The notes under the pieces: generated by a model | Seen by the model: only the letters and a program-made list of their open reading frames with translations | What the model was told of the DNA's origin: nothing | Database searches by the model: none | DNA from: Pseudothermotoga_B sp051235805 | GTDB lineage: Bacteria; Thermotogota; Thermotogae; Thermotogales; DSM-5069 | Assembly: GCF_051235805.1 (NCBI RefSeq) | Contig: NZ_JBPNXV010000001.1 | Span: forward strand, 1,302,001 to 1,366,000 | Reading direction: 5' to 3' | Length of the DNA: 64,000 nucleotides | Made by a program: the position numbers and the translations under genes | In this document: positions 24,095 to 32,002 of the stretch, in pieces | Layout: each line of letters begins with the position of its first letter | Position numbering within the stretch: the first letter of the stretch is position 1

Positions 24095-26137
24095 GTGAAG
24101 AACGTTGACATCTTTGTTGCCGTTCTCGTTGTCGCTATAGTTTTCATAATGATCTTACCCATTCCAGACTTCTTGCTGGATTTCTTTCAGTTGCTCAACA
24201 TAGCACTTTCCCTTGTCATTCTGCTTTCCACCATGTACATAAGACATACCCTTGATATGTCATCTTTTCCAACTCTGTTGTTGATTATCACTCTTTTCAG
24301 GTTGGGATTGAATGTCGCTTCAACTCGATTGATCCTCTTGGAAGGCGAGAACTTTCAAGGTAGGGTCATAAGAACCTTCGGTGAATTCGTTGTCAAGGGT
24401 GATTACATAGTTGGACTTGTGGTTTTCATAATTCTTGTGATCGTTCAGTTCATAGTCATAACACGTGGTGCTGAAAGAATTGCCGAGGTGGCTGCAAGAT
24501 TCACACTCGACGCAATGCCAGGAAAACAGATGAGCGTTGATGCAGATCTCAACGCTGGCTTGATAACCGAACAGGAAGCAAGGCAAAGGCGTGAAACGAT
24601 AAGAAGAGAAGCCGACTTTTATGGCGCTATGGATGGTGCAACCAAGTTTGTAAGAGGCGATGCAATCGCGAGCATTATCATTGTTCTTGTGAACATATTA
24701 GGCGGTATACTCATAGGTATCTTGAAACATCAACTTTCAATTGCCGATGCTGCCAAGGTCTACACTCTTCTAACTGTGGGAGATGGATTGGTCTCTCAGA
24801 TACCAGCTTTACTCGTTTCAACAGCCACAGGTATTCTCGTTTCGCGAGCAGCATCTAAGGAGAATTTCGGTCAAGACCTCGTGAGAGAACTAACCTCTGA
24901 AAGAAGGGTGATAGTAATCACCGGTGCTATCTTAGCCTTTCTTGGCATCGTCACGCCAATCCCCTTGACGAGTACCATTATAGGTGTAGTTTTCATCGCA
25001 CTCGCCATTTACACTGCACGTGCGGTCCCACAAAAGGCTGTACCAGCACCAGCCGGTCCTGCCCCCACCCCTGTCACGAAACCTGTTTTGACGACACCGC
25101 AAGAGGTTGCTGAGGTGCTCCAGACGGACACAGTAGAGGTAGAAATAGGCTATGGATTACTCCCACTTGCTGACCCTTCCCAAGGAGGAGATCTCTTAGA
25201 ACGAGTGACAATGATCAGGAAACAAATCGCCTTTGACCTTGGATTAGTCATATCGCCCGTCAGGATGCGTGATAGCGTCCTTTTAAAACCGAATGAGTAC
25301 CTGATAAAGATTCGAGGTGCAGAAGTCGCCAGGTATGAGCTGATGCCCAGCAGACTGTTGGCTATAAACCCTGGTACCGCTGTAGACAAAATACCAGGTA
25401 TCCCCGTTAAGGAACCAGCTTTTGGCCTTAGTGCCTTCTGGATTGAACCGACTCGCAAGGAAGAAGCTACGAGGCTCGGCTATACTGTCGTTGACCCACC
25501 TACGGTTTTTGCCACTCATCTGACCGAGGTACTCAAGAGAAATGCAGCTGAATTGCTCGGTGCCAGAGAGTTCAACATGTTGATCGACGGTCTCAGAGAA
25601 AGGTTCCCACAGCTGGTGAGCGATTTGATTCCGGGCGTTCTGAAGTCAACAGATGTGAAAAAGATTCTTCAAAGGCTTCTGAGTGAGGGCATCTCGGTGA
25701 GAAACCTACCTTTGATCTTCGAGACACTACTGGAGTACGGTGAGAAATCAACCGATATAGTCTATCTCACCGAGCAGATTCGAAGGGCTTTGAGACGTCA
25801 AATAGTTCAATCGATTCTCTCTGAGGACGGCAAGGTTCACGCAGTAGCCTTCGATCACGACCTTGAAAAGAGAATACTCGATTCTCTGCAGGACATGAAT
25901 GGTGAAAAGAGGATCGCTCTTAACCCGCAGATACTAAGAGAACTGATGGAAAAGACCTCAAAGCAACTTGAGACTCTGATGAAGAAAGGTTTTTCGCCTG
26001 TCCTTATTTGCTCTGGTGCCATAAGGCCATATCTTTCGTCCACAGTCAGGAGATTTCTACCGAATGTGCCGGTGATTGCTTACGAGGAACTACCTGATGA
26101 TGTAACAGTTCAAATAGAGGGTGTGGTCAAACTGTGA
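24095..26137 (+). CDS. flhA: Flagellar export protein FlhA
   Basis: A 680-residue protein with about eight N-terminal membrane helices and a large cytoplasmic domain that docks chaperone-substrate complexes. The FlhA/FHIPEP signature region (TLFRLGLNVASTRLIL), the conserved loop RFTLDAMPGKQMSVDADLNA, and GDAIASIIIVLVNILGG are present. A Pro/Ala linker (PAPAGPAPTP) separates the membrane part from the C-terminal domain near residue 325. GTG 24095 follows AAGGGAGTG. Its stop overlaps the flhF start. Confidence 0.97.
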   Translation: MKNVDIFVAVLVVAIVFIMILPIPDFLLDFFQLLNIALSLVILLSTMYIRHTLDMSSFPTLLLIITLFRLGLNVASTRLILLEGENFQGRVIRTFGEFVVKGDYIVGLVVFIILVIVQFIVITRGAERIAEVAARFTLDAMPGKQMSVDADLNAGLITEQEARQRRETIRREADFYGAMDGATKFVRGDAIASIIIVLVNILGGILIGILKHQLSIADAAKVYTLLTVGDGLVSQIPALLVSTATGILVSRAASKENFGQDLVRELTSERRVIVITGAILAFLGIVTPIPLTSTIIGVVFIALAIYTARAVPQKAVPAPAGPAPTPVTKPVLTTPQEVAEVLQTDTVEVEIGYGLLPLADPSQGGDLLERVTMIRKQIAFDLGLVISPVRMRDSVLLKPNEYLIKIRGAEVARYELMPSRLLAINPGTAVDKIPGIPVKEPAFGLSAFWIEPTRKEEATRLGYTVVDPPTVFATHLTEVLKRNAAELLGAREFNMLIDGLRERFPQLVSDLIPGVLKSTDVKKILQRLLSEGISVRNLPLIFETLLEYGEKSTDIVYLTEQIRRALRRQIVQSILSEDGKVHAVAFDHDLEKRILDSLQDMNGEKRIALNPQILRELMEKTSKQLETLMKKGFSPVLICSGAIRPYLSSTVRRFLPNVPVIAYEELPDDVTVQIEGVVKL

Positions 26138-27243
26138 AGGTAAAGAAGTACATGGTGAACGATATAAAAGAAGCTCTTGAACAAATAAAAAGAGATCTCG
26201 GCGAAGACGCAGTGATACTGAGTACTCGGAGTATCAAAAAAGGTGGTTTTTTAGGTATAGGAGCTAAGAGGTATCTGGAGGTCACCGCAGTTTGTGAAGA
26301 CAAGAATCAGGTTAAGAGTGAAAACAGTGAAGTCTATAAGTTCCAAGAGCTTCTCGTGAAGAACAAGGAAAAGCGCCAAGAAGAGGAAATGAGAGAACTG
26401 AAACAAATGATTCAAGAAATGAGATCCATGCTCAGTTTAAGCAAACAAAATGATCTACCACAAAGTATTCAAAGGTTGCTCAGGGCACTTCAAGTTCACG
26501 AAGTTGATCCCACTGTGATGAACAGAGTTGTGGAGTACATAAGAATAGCGTACGGCGACATAACGATCGATGAGAACTTTCGGCAAAAACTTGCCGAGTA
26601 CCTGTTACCTTTCATGAGAACGGAGGTTCCAGAGCTTAAGAATACCGTACTCTTTGTGGGTCCAACTGGCGTCGGCAAGACAACGACGCTTGCAAAACTC
26701 GCAGCAAGACTGAAACTTGTAGAGAAAAGACAAGTAGCTATTTTAACCCTTGATACCTACCGAATAGCCGCAACCGAACAACTGAAAACTTACGCAACTA
26801 TTATGGATATACCTATGAGAGTAGCTTATACACCAAGAGAGGCCAGATTGGAACTTGACGCTATGCAAGACTTTGACACAATTTTGATAGACACTGCTGG
26901 CAGGAGTCAAAACAACGAGATACAGATGAGTGAACTCAAAGCTCTTGCAGAGACTGTTTCTCCATACATATGTTTTTTGGTCACGAGTATGAATTGCAAG
27001 TACTCTGATTTGAAAGACATAACAAGACATTTTTCAGTCGCCAAGTACACACATGTCATACTCACCAAAATGGACGAGACAAAGTCATATGGTCATCTGA
27101 TCAACATACCGCAGCTGTGCGATGCCCCTATCGCCTTTGTCACAAATGGGCAAAGGGTTCCAGAGGATATAGTTGAAGCCAATTCAAGAGAGTTTTCATA
27201 CATGTTTTCTAAAGAGGTGCTGAAAGTTGCGCAATCAAGCTGA
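26134..27243 (+). CDS. flhF: Flagellar SRP-type GTPase FlhF
   Basis: A 369-residue member of the Ffh/FtsY/FlhF family that sets flagellar position or number. An N-terminal basic region (MKVKKYMVNDIKEALEQIKR; LGEDAVILSTRSIKKGG) is typical of FlhF. The G domain has G1 VGPTGVGKTTT near residue 175, the SRP-GTPase insertion DTYRIAATEQLKTYA, G3 DTAGRS and G4 TKMDE. GTG 26134 overlaps the flhA stop. The partner ATPase FlhG follows directly. Confidence 0.96.
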   Translation: MKVKKYMVNDIKEALEQIKRDLGEDAVILSTRSIKKGGFLGIGAKRYLEVTAVCEDKNQVKSENSEVYKFQELLVKNKEKRQEEEMRELKQMIQEMRSMLSLSKQNDLPQSIQRLLRALQVHEVDPTVMNRVVEYIRIAYGDITIDENFRQKLAEYLLPFMRTEVPELKNTVLFVGPTGVGKTTTLAKLAARLKLVEKRQVAILTLDTYRIAATEQLKTYATIMDIPMRVAYTPREARLELDAMQDFDTILIDTAGRSQNNEIQMSELKALAETVSPYICFLVTSMNCKYSDLKDITRHFSVAKYTHVILTKMDETKSYGHLINIPQLCDAPIAFVTNGQRVPEDIVEANSREFSYMFSKEVLKVAQSS

Positions 27244-27250
27244 GGGTTTA

Positions 27251-28057
27251 TTGAGAAACCAACCAAAAGTGATAAGCGTCGCGAGCGGAAAAGGAGGAGT
27301 CGGCAAGACGATAGTCGCTGTGAATTTGTCTATAGTGCTCGCACAGCGAGGTGAAAGAGTACTCCTCTTTGACGCAGATGCTGGTTTTGCAAATGCTGAA
27401 ATCCTCATGGGCGTAACCCCGAGAAACACGTTGAAGGACTTCTTGCAGAAGCGTACAAGTTTAGAGAAGGTAATCTTTCAGACTCCATACCAAGTCGACC
27501 TGATAAGCACCGGGATGGATGTGGATGATCTGATCACCTTCAATTTGGAGGATAAAGCAGAACTCTACAACCACTTACAGCGTGTCGCTTCAAATTATGA
27601 ATACATGGTTTTTGATTTTCCACCAGGTTTTAACACTGAACTCGAGAGATTCTACGCGAGTTCAGATCATCTGATAATGGTTACTGCATCTGAGCCCACA
27701 TCGCTTGTAAACGCGTATACTTTTGTAAAATTGATGACTGTGAAGGGCGTGGATCCAGATGGGTTTCATATCGTCATGAATATGGTTAAGGACATGCGAG
27801 ATGGTAGAAAGGTTATGGAAAGATTCGTTTCTGTCATAACGAGATTCGCAGGTGTTCCGATTACCTCAACTCATTTGATTCGCTATGACTCTCTTGTAAA
27901 AGACAGCGTCAACAAACAGTTGCCTTTTGTGACAACAAGGAGAATCTCACAGCCAGCTTTGGCAGTTTATGGAATTGCAGATGTGGTTAGCAAGAGACAA
28001 CCTGTTAAGAAATTGTCTTTTATCGACAAAGTCAAAGCACTCTTCGGAGTTGGTTGA
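27251..28057 (+). CDS. flhG: MinD-like ATPase FlhG (FleN/YlxH)
   Basis: A 268-residue ParA/MinD-type ATPase that stimulates FlhF and controls flagellar number. The deviant Walker A SGKGGVGKT is at residues 12-20, with the second Lys signature; DADAGFANAEILMG and FDFPPGF (in place of DxxAG) follow, as in FlhG proteins. I choose TTG 27251, just after the flhF stop and GAGGGT; TTG 27227 inside flhF lacks a ribosome binding site. A C-terminal amphipathic helix (FIDKVKALFGVG) could serve as the membrane-targeting end. Confidence 0.93.
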   Translation: MRNQPKVISVASGKGGVGKTIVAVNLSIVLAQRGERVLLFDADAGFANAEILMGVTPRNTLKDFLQKRTSLEKVIFQTPYQVDLISTGMDVDDLITFNLEDKAELYNHLQRVASNYEYMVFDFPPGFNTELERFYASSDHLIMVTASEPTSLVNAYTFVKLMTVKGVDPDGFHIVMNMVKDMRDGRKVMERFVSVITRFAGVPITSTHLIRYDSLVKDSVNKQLPFVTTRRISQPALAVYGIADVVSKRQPVKKLSFIDKVKALFGVG

Positions 28058-28066
28058 GGTGCCACG

Positions 28067-28753
28067 ATGGTCGAGCAAGTGAACTATGTTGAAGCTCCGT
28101 TGGTCATCAGACCCGGTATGCCTTTGCTAATAGAGGTCGAATCCAAGGATGGCGAGAAAACTACTTTGAAGAGCACCGTACACGAAACCTACTTTGAGAA
28201 GGGCACTTTGAAGATTGCGATGCCTAGCTTCAAAGGAAGGTTTGTTGCATTGCCTCGAGGAGATTTCATCTACGTCACGGCACTGTCGAACAAGGTGGTC
28301 TATACCTTTTCAAGTCGTGTAATCGATTATGGACGAGATGAAAACAATTTTCTGGTCATGTACGTGAGCATACCATCGGTGGTTAAGAGAGTTCAAAGAA
28401 GAAGGTTTGTGAGAATACCACTTGTTCTAAATGGTGTATATACACTGCCTGGTGATCTTAGAGAGTACAAATTCATGACACGTGACTTCAGCGCCGGTGG
28501 AATGTTGATGTGCACAAAGAACGTTCTTTCCGTAGGTCAACCGATCTTCGTAAATCTCGATCTTGGTAGCATAAAGCTACTTCAACAGAAAGCTCAGATT
28601 GTTAGAACAGTTGGTAAGAACGAAGCAACCGGTTTTTACGAATACGGTGTACAATTTCTGGATCTATCACCAGAACTTGAAAGATCGCTGGTTGTTTTTG
28701 TATTCCAGCAAGAACTGAAGATGAGAAAAGCATCACAAGGAGAGGAGGTTTAG
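28067..28753 (+). CDS. ycgR: PilZ-domain flagellar brake-type protein (YcgR-like)
   Basis: A 228-residue two-domain protein. The N-terminal YcgR-type beta domain covers about residues 1-105. The PilZ domain contains both cyclic-di-GMP contacts: RRRFVR (an RxxxR motif) near residue 110 and RDFSAGG (D/NxSxxG) near 143. It therefore most likely binds cyclic-di-GMP and slows or modulates flagellar rotation. No diguanylate cyclase is in the window. ATG 28067 follows TGAGGTG; cheC starts two bases after its stop. Confidence 0.9.
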   Translation: MVEQVNYVEAPLVIRPGMPLLIEVESKDGEKTTLKSTVHETYFEKGTLKIAMPSFKGRFVALPRGDFIYVTALSNKVVYTFSSRVIDYGRDENNFLVMYVSIPSVVKRVQRRRFVRIPLVLNGVYTLPGDLREYKFMTRDFSAGGMLMCTKNVLSVGQPIFVNLDLGSIKLLQQKAQIVRTVGKNEATGFYEYGVQFLDLSPELERSLVVFVFQQELKMRKASQGEEV

Positions 28754-28754
28754 G

Positions 28755-29357
28755 ATGCAACTGACCGAAAAACAATTAGATCTTCTCAAAGAGATAGGCA
28801 ATATCGGTACTGGGAATGCAGCAACAGCTTTGTCAACTCTGACAGGAAAGAGGATCGAAATAACTGTACCAAGTGCGAAGATGGTTCCAATCGAAAGAAT
28901 AATCTTCATGTTCGAGCAACCAGAGGACATAGTCATAGGAATAAGAATGACTGTGAAAGGTGATATAGACCTTGATGTGCTACTTGTTTTGGACAGGAAA
29001 GCCGGTAAGAAGATTCTCACAGACTTATTGGGTAGTCCATGCGAGGACATCACACAGCTGGACGAGATGTCTTCTTCTGCGCTCAGAGAGATAGGTAATA
29101 TCATGTGTGGTTCTTACATCACCGCCCTTGCGGAATTCACCCAACTCTACCTCGATCCTCTACCACCCGAACTGAGTATTGATATGCTTGTAGCAATCGT
29201 TTCCGAAGCAGTTCTTTCAAGGGCAGATTATGAAGACGATGCCATATTCGTCGAGACTGAATTGAGTGTTGAAGATGTCAAATCTGCCACTTCACAGATG
29301 TTTCTCATACCAGGACGAGGAAGTCTTGAAAAAGTGTTTTCAAGGGTGGGAGCGTAA
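28755..29357 (+). CDS. cheC: CheY-P phosphatase CheC
   Basis: A 200-residue phosphatase with both active-site copies of the CheC/CheX motif: E13/N16 in LKEIGNIGTGNA and E112/N115 in LREIGNIMCG. This is the form that dephosphorylates CheY and binds CheD. Size and sequence are close to the T. maritima protein as I recall it. ATG 28755 follows GAGAGGAGGT. The stop overlaps the cheD ATG (TAATG). Confidence 0.96.
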   Translation: MQLTEKQLDLLKEIGNIGTGNAATALSTLTGKRIEITVPSAKMVPIERIIFMFEQPEDIVIGIRMTVKGDIDLDVLLVLDRKAGKKILTDLLGSPCEDITQLDEMSSSALREIGNIMCGSYITALAEFTQLYLDPLPPELSIDMLVAIVSEAVLSRADYEDDAIFVETELSVEDVKSATSQMFLIPGRGSLEKVFSRVGA

Positions 29358-29839
29358 TGGTTAAGAAAACGATAATTGGAATTGGCGAAGCCGCAATTGA
29401 AAGGAACCCCGCGATCATTGTAACCCTTGGATTGGGATCTTGTGTGGGTGTTTGCATGAGAGATCCTGTTGCTCGGCTGGGTGGTATGGCACACGTGATG
29501 CTGCCAGAAAGTGGTGACAGAGATGTCAAGAGCCCTGGAAAGTACGCCGATACAGCTGTGCGATATCTCGTCGACAAGCTAATCGAGATGGGTGCTGTCA
29601 AATCGCGCATCGAAGCTAAAATAGCCGGAGGTGCTGCGATGTTTGAGTCCAGTGGTATGAATATTGGTAAAAAGAACGTTGATTCAGTCAAGTACTGGCT
29701 CAAATATTTCGACATACCAATCAAGGGAGAAGATACAGGTGGTAATAGAGCAAGAAGCATTGAATACAATATCGAAACGGGCAAATTACTCGTGAGGAAG
29801 GTCGGTGGAGGAGAGACTGTGCAAATCCTCGAAATATAG
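29357..29839 (+). CDS. cheD: Chemoreceptor glutamine deamidase CheD
   Basis: A 160-residue deamidase that converts specific receptor glutamines to glutamate and forms a feedback complex with CheC. The catalytic triad is visible: T23, C29 (LGLGSCVGVCMRD) and H46 (GMAHVMLPES). A GNRARSIEYN segment near the end is also family-typical. No receptor (MCP), CheR or CheB gene is in the window. It overlaps cheC by one base. Confidence 0.96.
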   Translation: MVKKTIIGIGEAAIERNPAIIVTLGLGSCVGVCMRDPVARLGGMAHVMLPESGDRDVKSPGKYADTAVRYLVDKLIEMGAVKSRIEAKIAGGAAMFESSGMNIGKKNVDSVKYWLKYFDIPIKGEDTGGNRARSIEYNIETGKLLVRKVGGGETVQILEI

Positions 29840-29852
29840 AGAGGATGATTAC

Positions 29853-30584
29853 GTGTACAAGACAAGCGAAGAAGAAATAGTCAAAGAAATGCTCCCTGTC
29901 GTAAAGAGAATAGCACTGGACTTGCTCCATAATCTACCGAAAAATGTAGAGCTGGACGATTTGGTTCAAGAAGGTGTTTTAGCTCTCTTATCAGCTATCA
30001 GGAGATATGATCCAAAGAAAGGTGCTAATTTGCATGCCTTTGTTGTGAAAAGGGTCAAAGGTGCGATGTATGATTATCTGAGAAAGATAGATTGGATGCC
30101 GAGAAACTTGCGACACAACGTCAAGGAAGTCGAGAGGGCGGTGTACGAGCTGGAGTCGCAGTTGAACAGATACCCAACGATAGAAGAAATATCACTTCAC
30201 ACTGGACTGACAAACAACGAGGTGAAGAGGGCACTCGATGAGACTGTCAGAAAACAACTTCTAAGACTCGATGAGTTTCTGTATGAAGATTTCGATTCCT
30301 TCGCCGATAATTTGAGTGAACCGAGTGAGCCTTCGGAGAGTGCTTTTAAGGAGATTGTAGCTGAGAAGTTAGCCGAAGCCATCAAGACTCTAACACCACG
30401 GGAACAGCTTGTGTTATCACTCAGATTTGAACAAGATCTTTCTTTGAAGGAGATCGGTCTAACTATTGGTGTGAGTGAATCAAGAGTGTCTCAGATTTTA
30501 TCAGCCGCTCTCTTGAAAATCAAGAGACGGGTTTTGGGTGAAGAGAATGATAACTCCGGTGGACCTTCAGACAGTCATTGTTAG
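29853..30584 (+). CDS. fliA: Flagellar sigma factor FliA (sigma-28 type)
   Basis: A 243-residue sigma factor with regions 2 (ELDDLVQEGVLALLSAIRRYDP and FVVKRVKGAMYDYLRK), 3 (YPTIEEISLHTGLTNNEVKRAL) and 4 (LTPREQLVLSLRFEQDLSLKEI, then SESRVSQIL) and no region 1, as in FliA/WhiG. GTG 29853 follows GAGGATGAT at the right distance; an upstream GTG at 29805 lies inside cheD. It should direct late flagellar genes elsewhere. No FlgM anti-sigma factor is in the window, though the next small gene is unassigned. Confidence 0.94.
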   Translation: MYKTSEEEIVKEMLPVVKRIALDLLHNLPKNVELDDLVQEGVLALLSAIRRYDPKKGANLHAFVVKRVKGAMYDYLRKIDWMPRNLRHNVKEVERAVYELESQLNRYPTIEEISLHTGLTNNEVKRALDETVRKQLLRLDEFLYEDFDSFADNLSEPSEPSESAFKEIVAEKLAEAIKTLTPREQLVLSLRFEQDLSLKEIGLTIGVSESRVSQILSAALLKIKRRVLGEENDNSGGPSDSHC

Positions 30585-30843
30585 AGGGCCCGATATATCT
30601 GGTGCTGCCGCACAAGCCATAAATGTTCAAATTGCGGCAAGTCAATTGTTGAAATCTGAGATAGTGTCTAAGTCTGAGCAACAACTGAGAATGGTTAACC
30701 CAGAAAATAAAATCGAGGAGAAGATCGTCAAATCCTCCACAGAAGAAGGCGGAGGCTCTGCAGGTGGTTACTATTTTGGCAAAAGACGTGGGCAGAATCA
30801 GAAAGAGGAAAGAAAAGGTTTTATGCTGGACGTGAGATTGTGA
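30547..30843 (+). CDS. Small unassigned protein downstream of fliA
   Basis: A 98-residue protein I cannot assign. It starts ITPVDLQTVIVRGPDIS, has a Gln/Ala-rich probable helix in the middle, a glycine patch (GGGSAGGYY), a strongly basic stretch (GKRRGQNQKEERKG) and ends in LDVRL. This outline (short N-terminal PxDxQ strand, helical middle, basic tail ending in an LDxxI/L strand) resembles small unnamed proteins I remember next to fliA in Clostridia. It starts within the fliA coding end (38-base overlap) and its stop overlaps the next start (GTGA). The overlaps support a real, co-translated gene. Confidence 0.75.
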   Translation: MITPVDLQTVIVRGPDISGAAAQAINVQIAASQLLKSEIVSKSEQQLRMVNPENKIEEKIVKSSTEEGGGSAGGYYFGKRRGQNQKEERKGFMLDVRL

Positions 30844-31331
30844 TAGGCTATCTGTCGGTTAGGAGAATCGACGAAAAGTATGTTGGTGGCATACTGGTTG
30901 TTGATGAATCAGGGATACCCCATGAATTCAAATACACAGACCCAATTGTTCCAACAACACTGCAGAAGATCCTTTACGGAAAGTCTTTGGAGGGATACTT
31001 GAATACAGAAGTGATCGCCAAGTCACTCTTGAAAAAGTTGGACAACAAACCAGAAGTAGTTTTCACAGACAGCTCAGTTTTAGTAGATGCTGCTGAAAAC
31101 GTTTTCTTCGCCGTTGCTTCAGTATCTTCAACCGGGCAGATTGAGCAACCATCACCTGATGAGTGCATAATTCCCACATCTATAGGAGCTATACGTTTTG
31201 CCTCGGCAAAGGAAATTCCTCAGGACAAATTGGAGAAACTCAAGCAGATAGCAGAAGAAATCGATCTTCTTGAACCTTTTCAAAGACTTCAAAAGGCACT
31301 TGAATACATATGCAGATCTTCCAGCAGTTGA
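30840..31331 (+). CDS. Unassigned protein in the flagellar operon
   Basis: A 163-residue soluble protein without a signal peptide or membrane helix. The N-terminal half looks beta-rich (GYLSVRRIDEKYVGGILVVD, followed by HEFKYTDPI); the C-terminal third is a Lys/Glu-rich helix pair. There are no catalytic motifs I recognise. GTG 30840 overlaps the previous stop, and its own end overlaps the next gene by 22 bases. Position after fliA makes a flagellar or chemotaxis role likely but unproven. Confidence 0.75.
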   Translation: MIGYLSVRRIDEKYVGGILVVDESGIPHEFKYTDPIVPTTLQKILYGKSLEGYLNTEVIAKSLLKKLDNKPEVVFTDSSVLVDAAENVFFAVASVSSTGQIEQPSPDECIIPTSIGAIRFASAKEIPQDKLEKLKQIAEEIDLLEPFQRLQKALEYICRSSSS

Positions 31332-32002
31332 TAGAGTCTTTGAAGATGGAACTTGGGATAATCAAAGTGAACAGTTCTCAAGAACTCTCTATAGAAGCTG
31401 GCGTTCATGAGCCACCAATTTCGATAATAGTCCGCACGGATTGGGAAGTCTTTCATAGTTCTATCAGAGAGCTTTTGTTACCATCAAAAGAATTGAGAAT
31501 CAGATCTTTCTCCCAAAATCAAGATGTCGTCAGAACAAACCAGGTGAATTTGAACAAATTGGTTTCTGTGAAGGAGGGAAGTATCAACCCAAGAATCTGC
31601 ACCGAAGTATTTTTTCAGAGTAGTTCTTTGAAAGAAGACCTTCGAGAAGAAAACCTAAACTTTGAAGGTACACAGCCGCAGAACCTCAGTCTGATCGAAA
31701 CCGAGGTCAAAGAGAAAAACCTTCCAGTTTTGAAAATCACGAGATTCAAACCCACACCTTTTCCCAAAACGGAACAGGCTTTACAAGCCCTTGAGAATTT
31801 CTTGATTCGAAATAAAAGGGAAATTGACAGACTGCAGTTCATTGGATACTACAGGTCCGTTCCATTAGAGAGTGCAAAAAGGTACTTGATCGTAGAAAGA
31901 GATCTTGTCTTAGAGCTGTCTCAAAAAAAATCGAAAAGATTAGATCTGTTTGTTTTCAAGTGCGAGGATGAGTATATACTTGTGTCAGTCTCTCGAAAGT
32001 AG
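31310..32002 (+). CDS. Unassigned protein ending the flagellar operon
   Basis: A 230-residue soluble protein of unknown function. It opens with an amphipathic helix (MQIFQQLIESLKMELG), has a polar, probably unordered middle (about residues 60-140), and a more compact C-terminal domain (FLIRNKREIDRLQFIGYY to the end). ATG 31310 lies inside the previous gene. Its 3' end overlaps the 3' end of mfd by 18 bases on the opposite strand, and no terminator is visible between them. Confidence 0.7.
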   Translation: MQIFQQLIESLKMELGIIKVNSSQELSIEAGVHEPPISIIVRTDWEVFHSSIRELLLPSKELRIRSFSQNQDVVRTNQVNLNKLVSVKEGSINPRICTEVFFQSSSLKEDLREENLNFEGTQPQNLSLIETEVKEKNLPVLKITRFKPTPFPKTEQALQALENFLIRNKREIDRLQFIGYYRSVPLESAKRYLIVERDLVLELSQKKSKRLDLFVFKCEDEYILVSVSRK

